A DNA stretch of 21,341 nucleotides from an uncultured Clostridia bacterium (GTDB taxonomy: Bacteria; Bacillota; Clostridia; Oscillospirales; CAG-272). The DNA lies in contig CAJGCF010000021.1 of assembly GCA_904501865.1 (NCBI GenBank), forward strand, positions 1 to 21,341, written 5' to 3'. Below the pieces are notes generated by a model. That model saw nothing but the letters and a program-made list of their open reading frames with translations. It was not told the DNA's origin and did no database searches. The translations under genes were made by a program, and so were the position numbers. Below, one piece after another: positions 6,670 to 13,333 of this stretch (position 1 is the first letter of the stretch; every line of letters begins with the position of its first letter).

Positions 6670-6698
6670 ATTATATCTAACTTTTCGTACTTTGTCAA
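6670..6698 (-). promoter_or_regulatory. Perfect consensus promoter for the leftward operon
   Basis: On the minus strand TTGACA (6698-6693), 17-bp spacer and TATAAT (6675-6670). Predicted start is near 6663. Its -35 box lies inside the first of the direct repeats at 6679-6731, so a protein binding those repeats would block it. Confidence 0.85.
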
Positions 6699-6751
6699 GT
6701 TGTTTTATCGAACTTTTCAAACTTTGTGAGTTCTTACAATTCTAACTTCTG
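6679..6751. repeat. Direct repeats in the switch region (candidate operators)
   Basis: AACTTTTC-2 nt-ACTTTGT occurs at 6679-6695 and again at 6711-6727, 32 bp apart (about three helical turns). A degenerate third half-site AACTTCTG follows at 6744-6751. AAGTT at 6697-6701 makes inverted pairs with the flanking AACTT. The first copy covers the -35 box of the leftward promoter. Likely ligands are the XRE protein of 9226-9543 or the Cro-like proteins, which is inference. Confidence 0.55.
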
Positions 6752-6872
6752 TTTTTTGTTCATTTTATACAATGTAGCATACTCATTTTCACATTCTACC
6801 CCTTTTAGCCATTTTCGGCTCAAACAGACTCGTCTTTACCGAACAATTCATTACAGAACGGATCACACAAAA

Positions 6873-9212
6873 ATGAGATACTTTATAAACGACGCTATAG
6901 AAAGCGCCGATAATTATTACGATAGTGCCAGTACGAACAAGCACTCGCGAACAACTCTTTCGGTCGCTTGCATAAAAGCGCTCACGCCCGATCTCTATAC
7001 CCTCACTATATCTCAAAAATTGAATTATCCGGACTCTGCGTGCCTGTGCATAAAATCACCTCTGATTGACGATGATTTATTTTCCGATAAATATAATAGA
7101 TACGTTTCAAACAGACTCTTCAACATCGTAGAGGTTGATAACGACAAATCCGCGTTGACTTTGGAGATAAAGTGCGAGCTTCAAGGGATATTCCCGAAGC
7201 TCCGAAATGATGAGGTTGAAATAGTATCCGATCTGAAATTCCTTATAAAAAATGTAAGGGAATGGTACGCGGATTACGGTCATTTAATTAAAAAGCCCCC
7301 CCTCCCTTCCCTTACGGAAAATCAAGTCTTTGTTCGCGGCTATGAATCGCAAGCGCAAAACGACGCGGTAAGTACCGCTCTCTCGTCCCCCATCTCGTAT
7401 ATTTGGGGCGCACCGGGAACGGGAAAGACCCAAATCGTTTTGGCTAACTGTATTATGTCGTATATAAGACAAAACAAGCAGGTAATGATACTCGCGCCAA
7501 CCAATAACGCAATCGAGCAAACCCTACGCGCAGTGATTCGCGCCATGAGTGAGCACAACCAAGGTATAGACGTCCTTTACAGACTCGGTGCGGCATCCTC
7601 CGATTTTGCTCATAACTATCCATCCATTTGCGAGAAGACCGATAGACAAACAAAGATCGAGGAGCTTCGCAAGCAGATCGAGGGAATGAGAGTGCGTCTC
7701 TCAAAGGACGAGCGCATAGCTAAAATGCGTTTCGATTACGAGCAAGTCAGATCAATAATTGAGCAGATCAGGGAAAAGCGCGCAGTGCGTGATGAAAAGC
7801 TCAAGGATCGAGACGAGCTGACACGTCAGCTCTCGGTGAACAACTCTAAGCTGTCCGTGTTGAATGACGTTCTTAATAGTATCGAAAAAAAATCCGCCGA
7901 AATAACACGGCGGGAAAATTCGCTTTCATTTAAAATAAAAAAGGTATTTGATAAATCCGAGGAAGAACGGCTGGAAAACGAGAAAAAACGCATTTCAGAG
8001 CAAAGAGCCGATTATGACAGAACCGCTCCGTCCTTAGAGAATGAAAACGGAATCCTGCGTCTCTCCCTTGACAAGACAAAACAAGAAATACAAGATCTTG
8101 AATTGGCAATCAAAGCACAAACCGCTCTTGCCGCGGAGATCTCCGCTCGCTACATTCATAGAATGGAAGCATCACCCGACTTGATCGAAAAAGACTTTTC
8201 AAAGGTGTTCGATGACTATAAGGATTACGAGATCGACTCCGCTCTTTCGGATAAGATCATAGAAAAGGAGCTACAACTATCTCAGCTTATGGACTGTGCA
8301 ACAGAATCCTTAAAAGGAAAGCTTGTGTTCGCGCTGACCGTGGACTATCTGCACTCGCATTATAAAACGCTCTCCGACGTGGGTATCCGCTCCGCGCTTC
8401 TGTCTCACGTCTTTTTAGATGAGGCGGCATACTGTCCCCTTATCAAGGCGGGAATACTCTTTTCACTTAAAGCCCCCGTAACGTTCTTGGGCGACCATAT
8501 GCAGCTGCCGCCTATATGCGAAGCCTCCGACCGCGCAATAGATAATATTGAAACAAAGATATTCTTGTGGTCAATGTCGGCAATATACTTCCCTGCGGTA
8601 TTCTGTGAGGATGAACCGCTCGAAGCACTTTTTGAAAAGCATATAAACAAGTCCCTATCAATTCCCGAAAACGTGTCGGTCTCCGCTCTCCCCGAAACCT
8701 TCAGATTCGGAAACAATCTCGCATCTATACTTGATGAATTTATTTATAAAAACGGTTTTGCCGGACGAAACGACATCGACACGGAAATAGTTGCAGTACA
8801 TGCCGTCAGAGACAATTCCGACAGCGAGCGAAGGGCAAACACAGCAGAGGCTCTTGCCATCAAGGAATATATAACGAAAAACAAACCCACCAATTACGTC
8901 GTAATGACACCGTATAATGCGCAAAGAAAGATCCTCAATACCGTATTGCGCGGAATAACTGACCCCGACAACATTTTAACCGTACACGCATCGCAAGGCA
9001 GAGAGTGGGACACGGTAATACTTAGCGTGGTTGACCGCTCCAATCATTGGTTTACGGACAGTACAAAGCCCGAAGGACTCTGTACTATGAATACCGCAAT
9101 ATCTCGTGCGAAGAAAAACATCGTGATCGTATGTAACTGCGACTATTGGTATGCAGAAAGCGATAAACAGCTTATAGGAAAATTGATTGATTCCGCTCAA
9201 TTATCACCATAG
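6873..9212 (+). CDS. UPF1/DNA2-like superfamily 1 helicase (779 aa)
   Basis: Full set of SF1B (DNA2/NAM7/UPF1) motifs: Q-type 'QNDAV' near 161, Walker A 'GAPGTGKT' at 179-186, 'LAPTNNAIEQ' (Ia), Walker B 'FLDEAA' with DEAA at 516-519, 'LGDHMQLPP' (III, ~539-547), 'LPETFRFGNN' (IV, ~605), 'VHASQGREWDT' (V, ~704) and 'NTAISRAKKN' (VI, ~739). Between Ia and II lies a long coiled-coil insertion (about 262-428). No nuclease, zinc-finger or membrane domain is visible. Expected activity is ATP-driven translocation on DNA or RNA. The ATG at 6873 lacks a good ribosome binding site; the GTG at 6726 would add 49 Phe/Ser-rich residues from the leader and is less likely. The gene is co-transcribed with the XRE gene 13 nt downstream, the position where temperate elements carry cargo such as defence genes. 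Confidence 0.85.
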   Translation: MRYFINDAIESADNYYDSASTNKHSRTTLSVACIKALTPDLYTLTISQKLNYPDSACLCIKSPLIDDDLFSDKYNRYVSNRLFNIVEVDNDKSALTLEIKCELQGIFPKLRNDEVEIVSDLKFLIKNVREWYADYGHLIKKPPLPSLTENQVFVRGYESQAQNDAVSTALSSPISYIWGAPGTGKTQIVLANCIMSYIRQNKQVMILAPTNNAIEQTLRAVIRAMSEHNQGIDVLYRLGAASSDFAHNYPSICEKTDRQTKIEELRKQIEGMRVRLSKDERIAKMRFDYEQVRSIIEQIREKRAVRDEKLKDRDELTRQLSVNNSKLSVLNDVLNSIEKKSAEITRRENSLSFKIKKVFDKSEEERLENEKKRISEQRADYDRTAPSLENENGILRLSLDKTKQEIQDLELAIKAQTALAAEISARYIHRMEASPDLIEKDFSKVFDDYKDYEIDSALSDKIIEKELQLSQLMDCATESLKGKLVFALTVDYLHSHYKTLSDVGIRSALLSHVFLDEAAYCPLIKAGILFSLKAPVTFLGDHMQLPPICEASDRAIDNIETKIFLWSMSAIYFPAVFCEDEPLEALFEKHINKSLSIPENVSVSALPETFRFGNNLASILDEFIYKNGFAGRNDIDTEIVAVHAVRDNSDSERRANTAEALAIKEYITKNKPTNYVVMTPYNAQRKILNTVLRGITDPDNILTVHASQGREWDTVILSVVDRSNHWFTDSTKPEGLCTMNTAISRAKKNIVIVCNCDYWYAESDKQLIGKLIDSAQLSP

Positions 9213-9225
9213 AAAGGAGAAAATA

Positions 9226-9543
9226 ATGTTTTGGAACAATTTTGTAAAATTATGTAATAAAACAGGCAAATCGCCTAACGGTGTATGCGCCGATCTCGGT
9301 TATTCAACCGCCATAGCATCCAAGTGGAAAAAAGGAGCTGCCCCCCGCGACACCACCCTCAAAAAGATCGCCGACTACTTCGGCGTCGAGGTCTCCGCTC
9401 TGACGAGCGACACCCCCGAACCGCTCCGCTCCGCCTCCACCGACTCGGAGCTTGACGAGCTGACACAAGGTCTCACCGATGAAGAAATAGAAGAGCTTAA
9501 AAGATATGCAGCTTTTCTTCTCAGCAAACGCGATAAAAAGTAA
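9226..9543 (+). CDS. XRE-family regulator (105 aa), candidate maintenance repressor
   Basis: An N-terminal Cro/CI-type HTH covers about residues 1-57: 'LCNKTGKSPNGVCADLGYST' with the recognition helix 'AIASKWKKGAAP', then 'TLKKIADYFGVEVSAL'. A linker and an acidic helix with 'LTDEEIEELKRYAAFLLSKR' at the C-terminus follow; the latter resembles the C-terminal helix of small phage repressors. There is no S24 peptidase domain, so induction by self-cleavage is not expected. The ATG at 9226 has AAAGGAG about 7 nt upstream. It shares the transcript of the helicase and could act on the repeats at 6679-6751 and thereby on both facing promoters. Confidence 0.85.
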   Translation: MFWNNFVKLCNKTGKSPNGVCADLGYSTAIASKWKKGAAPRDTTLKKIADYFGVEVSALTSDTPEPLRSASTDSELDELTQGLTDEEIEELKRYAAFLLSKRDKK

Positions 9544-9550
9544 ACTAAAG

Positions 9551-9591
9551 TGTACCGAAAACGAGTTTTACTCGCTTTCGGTACATTTTTT
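9551..9591 (+). terminator. Strong intrinsic terminator after the XRE gene
   Basis: A 10-bp stem TGTACCGAAA/TTTCGGTACA (9551-9560/9576-9585), one mismatch, then CGAG/CTCG around a 5-nt loop, followed by a six-T run. It ends the helicase-XRE unit 8 nt after its stop codon. Confidence 0.85.
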
Positions 9592-9697
9592 CGCAATACT
9601 TCTCTCTTAAAAATGACAGAAATGAATAAAAAATAACTAAAAACAAAAATTATATTCCATATTTTACAAGATATGACAAAATACGACTACTCACCTG

Positions 9698-9706
9698 TGA
9701 TACAAT
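9698..9706 (+). promoter_or_regulatory. Candidate extended -10 promoter for the integrase unit
   Basis: TGA-TACAAT (9698-9706) fits an extended -10 element, but no good -35 is found 16-18 bp upstream. It lies in the 241-nt gap between the XRE terminator and the small ORF. The rest of that gap is AT-rich and holds nothing else recognisable. Weak -35 would give low integrase expression, as is usual. Confidence 0.35.
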
Positions 9707-9784
9707 ATCATTGCCGGCAAAAGTTTCATTTTTAACATTTGACAAAGCCTCGCGTTTAACGTGAGCCAATTGAAAGGAGTAACC

Positions 9785-9943
9785 ATGTCTACATCACGCG
9801 AAACAAACAAAGCCGAGCTGCAAGTCATCTATGCCAAACTTACTAAGGAAGAAAGAATACTGCTTGCAAAAAAGAAACACGAGATTATTGAGGCACGGGA
9901 ACAGAAGTCGGATTTTGCAAAAACAAATAAAAGCATCAAATGA
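9785..9943 (+). CDS. Small charged helical protein upstream of the integrase (52 aa)
   Basis: The ATG at 9785 is preceded by GAAAGGAG with a 6-nt gap, better than the GTG at 9761. The product, beginning MSTSRETNKAELQVIYAKLT, is nearly all helix ('KEERILLAKKKHEIIEAREQ') and highly charged. No winged-helix excisionase pattern is visible. It ends 13 nt before the integrase ATG, which has its own ribosome binding site, so the two form an operon. Small proteins before integrase genes are often excision or expression controls, but nothing in the sequence shows this here. Confidence 0.6.
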   Translation: MSTSRETNKAELQVIYAKLTKEERILLAKKKHEIIEAREQKSDFAKTNKSIK

Positions 9944-9956
9944 AAGGAATGACCCC

Positions 9957-11090
9957 ATGCCCTCTTACGAACAAAACAAAAACTCAAAACTCTGGTCGGT
10001 ACGCTTCAGGGAGACGGATATAGACGGAACTACACGGCAAAAACGCCTATCGGGCTTCAGAACAAAAAAAGAAGCTCAGTACGGATATGAGGACTATTGC
10101 ATAAAAAAGAACGCCGAGGAGGCAGAAAAAGCCGCCGCGCGCGCAAACGAAAAGCCCGAAGACCCCAACGATATGTTTTTCGATACGCTTCTGAGCCTGT
10201 ATTATAAATATAAGCAAGGAAGGATAAAAACCTCCTCGCTGTATGAGGTCGAGCGAAAGATAAATAAACGTATCCTTCCCTACTTCACAGGAAAGCAAAT
10301 GAAGGACATCAAGCCGATAGATATACTCAATTGGCAGAATGATATGTCCTCTCAGTTCAGCTTCAATTATACGTCGGACCTTATGACTATGCTGACTGCC
10401 GTGTACCGCTACGGCGAGAAATATCACGATATAACCAACATCACTGTCAAGGTGGATAAGCCACGAAACACAGAGCCAAAAAAAGAAATGGAGTTTTGGA
10501 CTCCGGAAGAATTTGCCGCGTTCCGCGCGTGCGCCGAGGATCCAACGTATAAAATGTTCTTTACAACTCTGTATGTCACGGGTTGTAGACGCGGTGAGGC
10601 GGAAGCACTTTCGTGGAGCGATATCGACCTGAAAAGGTCTACAATAAAAATATCGAAAAGCCTGACAAGAAAATCCCCCACAGCTCCCTGGGAGCTCACG
10701 ACCCCCAAAAACGTCAGCAGTAACCGTACCGTGAAGATGCCGCCCTCGTTGTGCAAAATGTTCAAGGAGTATAAGGAGCAGCAGCTTGAGGAATATGCAG
10801 AGCCCAAATTCGTATTTGGCGGAGATCGCCCGATAGCATCACGCACCACCGACAGATATTTCACAGACGTCTGTGAAAAGGCAGGCGTAAAAAGAATAAG
10901 ACTGCATGACCTGCGCCATTCGTGCGCGAGCCTGCTCATATCAAAAGGCGTCTCCATTGTAGCAGTATCGCGTCAGCTCGGACATTCCAATATCGAGCAG
11001 ACCCTCAATACGTATTCTCACCTGATGCCCGACGACCAGTCAAAGATCATAGCGGAGCTGGAAACGGTAAGCGCACAGCTCGCCGACTGA
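9957..11090 (+). CDS. int: Tyrosine recombinase / phage integrase (377 aa)
   Basis: Catalyses site-specific strand exchange between the element and its chromosomal target. N-terminus: arm-type DNA-binding domain ('SKLWSVRFRETDIDGTTRQK', then 'GFRTKKEAQ'). A SAM-like core-binding domain covers about residues 65-155. The catalytic domain has R211 ('TGCRRGEAEAL'), H317 and R320 ('LHDLRHSCASLL'), H343 ('LGHSNIEQTL') and nucleophile Tyr353 ('NTYSHL'); 'TPKNVSSNRTVKM' holds the likely active-site lysine. The length is typical of Tn916/phage-type integrases. AAAGGAATG precedes the ATG at 9957; the longer frame starting 42 residues upstream overlaps the small ORF and is rejected. It is the last rightward gene before the bidirectional terminator. 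Confidence 0.95.
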   Translation: MPSYEQNKNSKLWSVRFRETDIDGTTRQKRLSGFRTKKEAQYGYEDYCIKKNAEEAEKAAARANEKPEDPNDMFFDTLLSLYYKYKQGRIKTSSLYEVERKINKRILPYFTGKQMKDIKPIDILNWQNDMSSQFSFNYTSDLMTMLTAVYRYGEKYHDITNITVKVDKPRNTEPKKEMEFWTPEEFAAFRACAEDPTYKMFFTTLYVTGCRRGEAEALSWSDIDLKRSTIKISKSLTRKSPTAPWELTTPKNVSSNRTVKMPPSLCKMFKEYKEQQLEEYAEPKFVFGGDRPIASRTTDRYFTDVCEKAGVKRIRLHDLRHSCASLLISKGVSIVAVSRQLGHSNIEQTLNTYSHLMPDDQSKIIAELETVSAQLAD

Positions 11091-11098
11091 CAGCAAAA

Positions 11099-11132
11099 CA
11101 CGCCCCTGCGTAAAAACGCAAGGGCGTGCTTT
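11099..11132. terminator. Bidirectional terminator between the integrase and the convergent HTH-DUF6514 pair
   Basis: CACGCCC (11099-11105) and TGCGT (11107-11111) pair with ACGCA (11116-11120) and GGGCGTG (11122-11128) across one mismatch and an AAAA loop. T-rich tracts lie on both sides (CTTTGTTT rightward; TTTTGCTG leftward). Confidence 0.75.
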
Positions 11133-11142
11133 GTTTATATGA

Positions 11143-11331
11143 TCACTCGGAAATATCCTCGACCATATCCTTGAGGTGCTCAGGGGAAAGCTTGTGCTCG
11201 TTGCATAATCTCACTAACTTCTCAACAACCTCTCTTTTTGAAGAAACGTCGGGGACCGAGGCAATAGCCTCGATCCTTCCGTCCCGTTCCTCGACGTATG
11301 CGATTCCATACGTCACAATGTACCTGTTCAT
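11143..11331 (-). CDS. DUF6514-like small protein (62 aa)
   Basis: The compact product begins 'MNRYIVTYGIAYVEERDG' and ends 'LCNEHKLSPEHLKDMVEDIS'. This Tyr-Gly-Ile beta start and 'LsxxHlxDvveD' end fit the DUF6514 family of clostridial small proteins as I remember it. Function unknown. AAAGGA lies before ATG 11331. It follows the XRE gene by 11 nt and is presumably co-transcribed with it. DUF6514 genes also occur in ordinary clostridial chromosomes, so it is not clear whether this pair belongs to the element or to the host. Confidence 0.6.
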   Translation of the reverse strand: MNRYIVTYGIAYVEERDGRIEAIASVPDVSSKREVVEKLVRLCNEHKLSPEHLKDMVEDISE

Positions 11332-11342
11332 TGTTTATCCTT

Positions 11343-11588
11343 TCACTTTGTCAATGTAAGTAGGGTATCTACGAGGTGCGGGGGCTTGCACGCATCAATG
11401 TCTCCAAGATTGATATCAAGTACCGCCGCAAGACACAAAATACTTGATAGCTTGGGATTAGTGTCACCCATTTCAATGAGTGTAAGACCCGTCTCGGATA
11501 GTCCGGCAAGCTCTGCGGTATGTGCTACCGTTAATTTCAAACGCTCGCGCTTATCCCTGATGATTCGACCGAATTGTCGAGTTGTCAT
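11343..11588 (-). CDS. XRE-family HTH regulator (81 aa)
   Basis: Classical HTH_XRE: 'FGRIIRDKRERLKLTVAHTA', 'ELAGLSETGLTLIEMGDTNP' (recognition helix) and 'LSSILCLAAVLDINLGDI'. It consists of little more than the DNA-binding domain. The ATG at 11588 has AGGAGG 9 nt upstream; the in-frame TTG at 11594 is too close to it. It heads a two-gene unit with the DUF6514-like gene. The GTTAAC pair at 11681-11696 about 90 nt upstream could be its operator, but no clear promoter was identified. Confidence 0.8.
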   Translation of the reverse strand: MTTRQFGRIIRDKRERLKLTVAHTAELAGLSETGLTLIEMGDTNPKLSSILCLAAVLDINLGDIDACKPPHLVDTLLTLTK

Positions 11589-11680
11589 CTCCAAACTCCT
11601 CCTTTCGCGTTAGTGAGATTTATTTTAGGAGGAAAATCCGGAAATGACTATATTTTACATTTGAGTTTTGTTTCTTTTAT

Positions 11681-11726
11681 GTTAACTTTAGTTAACAATA
11701 TTAGGCACAAAATCAGGCACAAAATT
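11681..11726. repeat. Short repeats near the presumed right end (GTTAAC pair, AGGCACAAAAT tandem)
   Basis: GTTAAC-TTTA-GTTAAC lies at 11681-11696. Two adjacent 12-bp units AGGCACAAAATC / AGGCACAAAATT follow at 11703-11714 and 11715-11726, with a degenerate third copy (GTGCACAAATTTT) near 11778. Short tandem repeats next to an attachment site are typical of integrase arm-binding sites; the GTTAAC pair looks more like a regulator operator. Both roles are inference. The rest of 11595-11848 is AT-rich and shows no gene. Confidence 0.45.
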
Positions 11727-11805
11727 TTGACGAGTATTGTTTTTTAAACGGTTTTCACCGTCACTCGTTGTTGATTGTGCACAAATTTTGCAAACAAAAC
11801 CTTAC

Positions 11806-11844
11806 CAAAAATATAAAAAGCCACAGGCTTTTGCCTGTGGCTTT
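11806..11844 (-). terminator. Terminator of tRNA-Ser
   Basis: Perfect 12-bp stem AAAGCCACAGGC/GCCTGTGGCTTT (11817-11828/11833-11844) with a 4-nt loop, beginning 4 nt after the tRNA CCA end. On the minus strand it is followed by TTTTTATATTTTT. Confidence 0.85.
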
Positions 11845-11848
11845 ATTC

Positions 11849-11941
11849 TGGCGGAGAAGGAGAGATTTGAACTCTCGCGCCGGGTAAATCCGACCTACAC
11901 CCTTAGCAGGGGCGCCTCTTCGGCCTCTTGAGTACTTCTCC
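11849..11941 (-). tRNA. tRNA-Ser (anticodon GCU)
   Basis: The minus strand reads GGAGAAG at the 5' end and CTTCTCC-G-CCA at the 3' end, a 7-bp acceptor stem with CCA encoded. The anticodon stem is CGCCC/GGGTG with loop CTGCTAA, giving anticodon GCU for AGC/AGU serine codons. The long variable arm and total length of 93 nt are typical of class II tRNA-Ser. A consensus promoter lies about 60 nt upstream and a strong terminator directly downstream. Its 3' end points to the mobile element, so it is the most likely integration target; if so, the gene was restored on integration because it is intact. Confidence 0.95.
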
Positions 11942-12007
11942 ATAAAAGTATTCAAACAGATCTCAAGGATCCGCTCAAGTCATCCGTTTAAATTGACTTG
12001 CCTATTT

Positions 12008-12035
12008 ATTATACCACTTTTTTAGGTTTTGTCAA
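12008..12035 (-). promoter_or_regulatory. Promoter of tRNA-Ser
   Basis: Minus-strand TTGACA (12035-12030), 16-bp spacer, TATAAT (12013-12008); predicted start about 60 nt before the tRNA. Confidence 0.8.
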
Positions 12036-12111
12036 TACCTTTTTGCAAATTATCCTAAATTTCTGAAAAGTTAATTTTGCAAAACCGGACTGGATATATT
12101 GCGCTCTACGG

Positions 12112-12140
12112 TTGACTTTTTTGAAAAAATATGATATCAT
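12112..12140 (+). promoter_or_regulatory. Promoter of the PAP2 gene
   Basis: TTGACT (12112-12117), 17-bp spacer, TATCAT (12135-12140), about 30 nt before the start codon. Confidence 0.65.
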
Positions 12141-12171
12141 TTATTTATCAAATTAAAAAGGACCTCTTATT

Positions 12172-12852
12172 ATGCCTATCTCATCTTTTGCTCAATGGCT
12201 CAACACGGTATTTGCCGATTTTGATTACGCCATTTTGAGATTTTATCATTTGCTTGCCGAGTTGGCAGGCGCATTTTTTACCCCAGCAGCCGAGTTTTTT
12301 GGCTTTATAGGTGATGGCTCTAAGTTTTGCTTTATTATAGCGGCAATTTTTCTTCTGTTTGCAAAAACCAGGAAATCGGGAATATGCATGGCTCTGTCGG
12401 TGGGCATAGGAGCTCTATTTACAAACGTAACTATCAAAAATCTTGTAGCGAGACCCAGACCTTACACCGCGGGATCGTCGGAATTTGTTTCGTGGTGGCA
12501 ATTTGTCGGAGAGCACACCCACAGCGAATATTCCTTCCCCTCGGGGCACACGACTGCGGCTATGGCAGCAATGATGGCTATGTGTCTCTGCCTATGTCTT
12601 GAAAACAAAAAACTGCGCTTGATATCTGTTCCCGCAGCTCTGTACGTTATAACTATGGGGGCTTCAAGAAATTATCTCATGGTACACTACCCCTCTGACA
12701 TAATAGGCGGTATAGTGGTGGGAGCCGTAGCGGCAACGGCGGCATATTTGCTCACATCATTTTTGTTCAAGGCACTTGAGGGAAATAGGGATTCAAAGGT
12801 GTGCGCATTCATTCTCGACGCGGATATACGCAATGTGAAAATCAGAAAATAA
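12172..12852 (+). CDS. PAP2-family membrane phosphatase (226 aa)
   Basis: Type 2 phosphatidic acid phosphatase superfamily. The three active-site motifs are present: 'KNLVARPRP' (about 89-97), 'PSGH' (123-126) and 'SRNYLMVHYPSD' (165-176; R166, H172 and D176 being catalytic or structural). Five or six hydrophobic segments place it in the membrane with the active site on the outer face. The family dephosphorylates lipid phosphates, often undecaprenyl pyrophosphate or phosphatidylglycerol phosphate; the substrate here cannot be told. AAAAGGA lies before ATG 12172, it has its own promoter and terminator, and is therefore monocistronic. The C-terminal ~25 residues are polar and probably cytosolic. 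Confidence 0.92.
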   Translation: MPISSFAQWLNTVFADFDYAILRFYHLLAELAGAFFTPAAEFFGFIGDGSKFCFIIAAIFLLFAKTRKSGICMALSVGIGALFTNVTIKNLVARPRPYTAGSSEFVSWWQFVGEHTHSEYSFPSGHTTAAMAAMMAMCLCLCLENKKLRLISVPAALYVITMGASRNYLMVHYPSDIIGGIVVGAVAATAAYLLTSFLFKALEGNRDSKVCAFILDADIRNVKIRK

Positions 12853-12858
12853 TAAAAG

Positions 12859-12885
12859 AGCATCGCGTCGAAGCGATGCTTTTTT
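12859..12885 (+). terminator. Terminator of the PAP2 gene
   Basis: AGCATCGC/GCGATGCT 8-bp stem with a 6-nt loop followed by T6, 6 nt after the stop codon. Confidence 0.85.
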
Positions 12886-12898
12886 ATGTACCTGCTTA

Positions 12899-13129
12899 TT
12901 AGCAGAACCACCAAACCTGCTTATTAAGAATTACGCAGATAAGGTCGATAAGCCATACGAAAGGCGCGCACACGAAAAGAATAATGGCAATAATGATGCC
13001 CAGATTGTTCTTAGCATCGATGCTCTTGATCAAACGGTAGATAGTCCAAACGATGTCGAGTGCGGGAATGCAAAGAATAAGCTTTGCTATCCAAGGAAGA
13101 TTATCCATAGCCTTAATGAATTCTTTCAT
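12899..13129 (-). CDS. Small two-TM membrane protein (76 aa)
   Basis: Two hydrophobic segments ('LPWIAKLILCIPALDIVWTI' at about 11-30 and 'LGIIIAIILFVCAPFVWLID' at about 43-62) joined by the basic 'YRLIKSIDAKNN' loop. Similar small proteins ('LPWIAKLILCIPxLDIVW...') occur in many Clostridia next to housekeeping genes. The function is unknown. AAGAGG lies about 8 nt before ATG 13129 and a consensus promoter is upstream, so it is transcribed alone. Only weakly reminiscent of PLDc_N or superinfection-immunity-type membrane proteins. Confidence 0.8.
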   Translation of the reverse strand: MKEFIKAMDNLPWIAKLILCIPALDIVWTIYRLIKSIDAKNNLGIIIAIILFVCAPFVWLIDLICVILNKQVWWFC

Positions 13130-13178
13130 GAAAAAATACCTCTTACAATAAAATTTAGTTGTACTTCAACCACATTAT

Positions 13179-13207
13179 ATTATATACTAACAAATTCAAG
13201 ATGTCAA
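13179..13207 (-). promoter_or_regulatory. Promoter of the small membrane protein gene
   Basis: Minus-strand TTGACA (13207-13202), 17-bp spacer, TATAAT (13184-13179). Confidence 0.8.
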
Positions 13208-13259
13208 TATATTAATTGCAGAATTTGTTGTTTTTTGTAGGTAAAATATACAAAACAAG

Positions 13260-13317
13260 AAAATAAAGTCCGCCGAAGCGCTCCCGAAAGCAGATATGCT
13301 TTCGCGCTCAGCGGACT
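13260..13317 (-). terminator. Terminator of rpsU
   Basis: AGTCCGC/GCGGACT outer stem (13267-13273/13311-13317), with further pairing inside (GAAAGCA/TGCTTTC), followed on the minus strand by TTATTTTC. Confidence 0.8.
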
Positions 13318-13333
13318 GTATCAAAAGACAAAA

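Larger units (their letters stand above)
1..11848. mobile_element. Integrated phage-like or integrative element (right part; left end outside window)
   Basis: Everything left of the tRNA-Ser gene has the layout of a temperate integrating element. A leftward operon of overlapping small genes carries PcfJ, PcfK, DUF3102 and small HTH proteins, families common on phages and conjugative elements. It is opposed by a rightward unit with a helicase and an XRE regulator, followed by a tyrosine integrase. The tRNA 3' end faces the element, as expected for integration at a tRNA gene. No structural, packaging, replication-initiator or relaxase gene is visible, so phage, satellite and conjugative element cannot be told apart. 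The right boundary is uncertain: it could lie just after the integrase (about 11.1 kb) or at the tRNA 3' end (about 11.85 kb). The matching left repeat is not in the window. Confidence 0.7.

Noticed and set aside
6726..6872. Upstream extension of the helicase (GTG start, 49 more residues)
   Set aside because: The extension is Phe/Ser/Tyr-rich, has no ribosome binding site and lies in the repeat-bearing leader; the ATG at 6873 fits better, although its own ribosome binding site is weak.
11737..11931. Frame ending in 'ERFELSRRVNPTYTLSRGAS'
   Set aside because: It is the antisense translation of the tRNA-Ser gene, a common false gene call.
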